The notes below the pieces were generated by a model. That model did not search any database and was not told where the DNA came from. It saw only the letters and a program-made list of their open reading frames with translations. 64,000 nt of DNA from Neomoorella thermoacetica (GTDB lineage: Bacteria; Bacillota; DSM-521; Neomoorellales; Neomoorellaceae), in assembly GCF_001875325.1 (NCBI RefSeq), contig NZ_MDDC01000008.1, positions 62,001 to 126,000 of the forward strand, read 5' to 3'. Of this stretch, positions 62,019 to 64,000 are shown in pieces. The position numbers and the translations under genes were made by a program. Each line of letters opens with the position of its first letter. The stretch's first letter is position 1.

Positions 62019-63027
62019 TGGCGTCTTCGCCTCCCCGGGCGATGATAATCTCGCCGGCCTCGTCTAAACGGCGGATAATCTGGACAATACGCTGCTGGGC
62101 TTCTTCCACATCCCGCAGGCGAGCCGGTCCCATGTACTCGATATCCTCCCTGAGCATTTCGCCGGCGCGCTTGGAAAGGTTGCGGTAGATGCGGTTGGCC
62201 ACGTCTTCGCTGGCCGCCTTGAGGGCCAGGGCCAGGTCTTTGAGGTCGACTTCCCGCAATACCCGGCGGATGGAGTTATCATCCAGGGTGAGGATGTCTT
62301 CAAAGACAAACATCCGCTTGCGGATCTCGTCGGCCAGTTCGGGGTCGTCTTGCTCCAGGGATTCCAGGATGGTCCGTTCCGTGCTGCGGTCGGCCCGGTT
62401 CAGAATGTCCACCAGGCTTTTGACCCCGCCGGCAACGGCAAAGTCCTGGTCCACCAGGGAAGAAAGGCGCTGTTCCAGGATGCTCTCCAGTTCGCGCACC
62501 GTCTCCGGCGAAGCCCGCTCCATGAGGGCGATCCTCTTAGCCACGTCAGCCTGCAGCTGGTCCGGCAGGCCCCCCAGGATCACCGCGGCCTGCTCCGGTT
62601 CCAGGTAAGCCAGGATCAGGGCGATGGTCTGGGGGTGCTCATTATAGATAAAATTGACCAGCTGCTTGGGATCGGCCTTGCGGACCATGTTGAAGGGACG
62701 GATCTTGGAAGTTGCCAGGAGTTTTTTGATAATCTCCGCCGCCCGAGCCGGGCCCACGGTTTTCTCCAGGACGTCGCGGGCGTACTTGATGCCCCCCTGG
62801 AGCATAAACTGCTGGGCTTCATTGAGCTCCAAGAACTCGTCGATTATCTGTTGCTTGGTTGTCGGATCGACCGCAGTGGTGTTGGCAATCTGGTAGGTGA
62901 TGCGCTCGATATCTTCCTGGGGCATCTGCTTGAGAATTAACGACGACAATTCCGGTCCAACGGCAATCAAGAAGATAGCCGCCTTTTCCAGACCTGTGAG
63001 GGCCTTCTGCTTTGCCAACCAACCCAC
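62008..63027 (-). CDS. fliG: FliG, motor switch protein
   Basis: A 339-residue switch protein with N, middle and C domains. The C domain carries the torque helix MFVFEDILTLDDNSIRRVLREVDLKDLALALK-type block (about 242-273), and NEHPQTIALILAYLEPEQAAVILGGL lies in the middle domain. It binds FliF and interacts with MotA. It starts 3 bases from the fliF stop. Confidence 0.96.
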   Translation of the reverse strand: MGWLAKQKALTGLEKAAIFLIAVGPELSSLILKQMPQEDIERITYQIANTTAVDPTTKQQIIDEFLELNEAQQFMLQGGIKYARDVLEKTVGPARAAEIIKKLLATSKIRPFNMVRKADPKQLVNFIYNEHPQTIALILAYLEPEQAAVILGGLPDQLQADVAKRIALMERASPETVRELESILEQRLSSLVDQDFAVAGGVKSLVDILNRADRSTERTILESLEQDDPELADEIRKRMFVFEDILTLDDNSIRRVLREVDLKDLALALKAASEDVANRIYRNLSKRAGEMLREDIEYMGPARLRDVEEAQQRIVQIIRRLDEAGEIIIARGGEDAIVV

Positions 63028-63029
63028 CT

Positions 63030-64000
63030 CTAATCTTCTGCCAGCCAGGCCTTCAGCAGTAAAGCCGCATCCTCCGGCCGCTGGCGGATGAGCTCCCGCA
63101 GGTGCTCCAGTTTAGCCTTACGCTGGGCTTCCTGGCGCTGCTTCTCCAGGTCCACCGGCTCCACCTCTTCTACCGGTTCCACTACCAGGGGTTCTACCGG
63201 CACCCCGGCCGGCAGGGGCGCGGCAGCCAATTGCTCTTCCAGGGTCGCCTGCTGCCGGCGCCGCAGAATAAGGACGATCAGGGTCACCAGCAGGGCCAGG
63301 GAAGCCAGCCCCACGCCTCCCCAGAGTAGGTACTGGCGCAGCCGCTGCTGGCGCTGCTGCTGGGCGGCCATATCGGCCGCCATCTGCTGCTGCAGGGAGT
63401 TATCAAAGGCCAGGCTGGTAACGGTGATCTGATCGCCCCGGGCCGGCTGGTAACCTACGGCGGCACTGACGATCTGCTGGATCTGGTTGTTCAGGGCCGC
63501 ATTCACCGGGCCGTTAACGGCCACTGCGGTGGATAGCCGCCGGACCTGCCCGGGAGCCACTATCGTGTGGGTATCGGTTTTATCCAGCTCATAGTTATGG
63601 ACGGTATCGCTCGTGTTATAGTTTCCGTTGGCGGGGTTTACGGCCGGATATCCCGGCCCGTTGTTACCTGCCGTCCCTGCCAGGCCGCCGGCTCCGCCGG
63701 TAGAGGTGCCCTGCTCGGTTTTAATCTCCTCGCTCCTAAGCGCCCCCTGCTTGCCCCAGGTGGTCTGATTGATTTCCTGCTGGTCGAAGTTAAGGTCCGC
63801 CGTCACCATGGCCACGGCCTTCCCCGGTCCCAAGATCTGGGTCAGCACACTCTGGAGGCGCTGCTCCAGATCCTTTTCGTACTGCCGCTTGATCTCCATC
63901 TGGATCTGCTGTTTCTGGCCCAGGGGGGCGCTCGCGCTGTCGGCCACGCCGTCACTCAGGACGTTGCCGTACATGTCGATGACACGGATGTTTTCCAGCT
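63030..64000 (-). CDS. fliF: FliF, MS-ring protein (5' end cut by window)
   Basis: The C-terminal part of the MS-ring protein, about 323 codons visible. A ring-building region rich in polar residues (GPGKAVAMVTADLNFDQQEI) is followed by a membrane helix (LLWGGVGLASLALLVTLIVLIL) and a FliG-binding tail (LRELIRQRPEDAALLLKAWLAED). The frame is open at base 64000, so the N-terminus lies beyond the window. It precedes fliG, fliH and fliI. Confidence 0.93.
   Translation of the reverse strand, partial: LENIRVIDMYGNVLSDGVADSASAPLGQKQQIQMEIKRQYEKDLEQRLQSVLTQILGPGKAVAMVTADLNFDQQEINQTTWGKQGALRSEEIKTEQGTSTGGAGGLAGTAGNNGPGYPAVNPANGNYNTSDTVHNYELDKTDTHTIVAPGQVRRLSTAVAVNGPVNAALNNQIQQIVSAAVGYQPARGDQITVTSLAFDNSLQQQMAADMAAQQQRQQRLRQYLLWGGVGLASLALLVTLIVLILRRRQQATLEEQLAAAPLPAGVPVEPLVVEPVEEVEPVDLEKQRQEAQRKAKLEHLRELIRQRPEDAALLLKAWLAED

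Overview
The window looks like the chromosome of a GC-rich, thermophile-type, anaerobic, spore-forming Firmicute. The gene content and order (dcw cluster with a SpoVD-like PBP, an alpha/beta spore protein, Flx-Hdr electron-bifurcation genes, a clostridial flagellar/chemotaxis superoperon) resemble Moorella, most likely M. thermoacetica or a close relative. That assignment is recognition from memory, not a search result. Almost everything is on the minus strand. The plus-strand genes are a radical SAM protein, a glycine-zipper stress-type protein, a spore protein and a zinc-ribbon/TPR protein.

Layout. (1) 1-7.2 kb: the start of the division/cell-wall cluster, read leftwards as mraZ-rsmH-ftsL-spoVD/ftsI-murE-murF (murF cut by the window edge), with a phased GTGG box array and a promoter in front of mraZ. 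(2) 7.2-26.1 kb: mixed metabolic and regulatory genes. These are a core-MetE-like protein, a ROK sugar kinase, a radical SAM protein, a two-component system, a MoxR/VWA pair, a Crp/Fnr regulator, a FapA-like protein, a Fur-family repressor, a LysE exporter, a flavoprotein, a CaCA antiporter behind a yybP-ykoY (Mn2+) riboswitch, and a PHP phosphatase. (3) 26.1-32.8 kb: a seven-gene operon hdrC-hdrB-hdrA-flxD-flxC-flxB-flxA. Its hdrA and flxD (mvhD-like) genes each contain an in-frame UGA at a position where relatives have Cys, followed by a SECIS-like hairpin, so both are read here as selenoproteins. (4) 32.9-35 kb: a geranylgeranyl-reductase-family flavoprotein, a glycine-zipper protein and an alpha/beta SASP. 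(5) 35-64 kb: a nearly continuous flagellar and chemotaxis block, read leftwards from fliF at the right edge to fliY.

How the genes work together. The Flx-Hdr operon is predicted to couple NAD(P)H oxidation through FlxA to reduction of a low-potential ferredoxin and of a second acceptor at HdrB, by flavin-based electron bifurcation in HdrA. No hydrogenase or DsrC gene is next to it. The flagellar block encodes the MS ring and switch (FliF, FliG, FliM, FliY, FliN), the export gate (FlhA, FlhB, FliO/P/Q/R and the FliH/I/J ATPase), rod and hook proteins, stators (MotA/B), FlhF/FlhG, sigma-28, a PilZ protein and CheY/C/D/R. flhB carries an apparent one-base frameshift in a run of G, which may disable export or may be a sequence error.

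The most notable items are the two adjacent Sec codons in one bifurcating complex, the Mn2+ riboswitch controlling a CaCA antiporter, the mraZ operator array, the flhB frameshift, a family of degenerate intergenic repeats, a possible structured RNA upstream of mraZ, and a 42-codon unannotated ORF.
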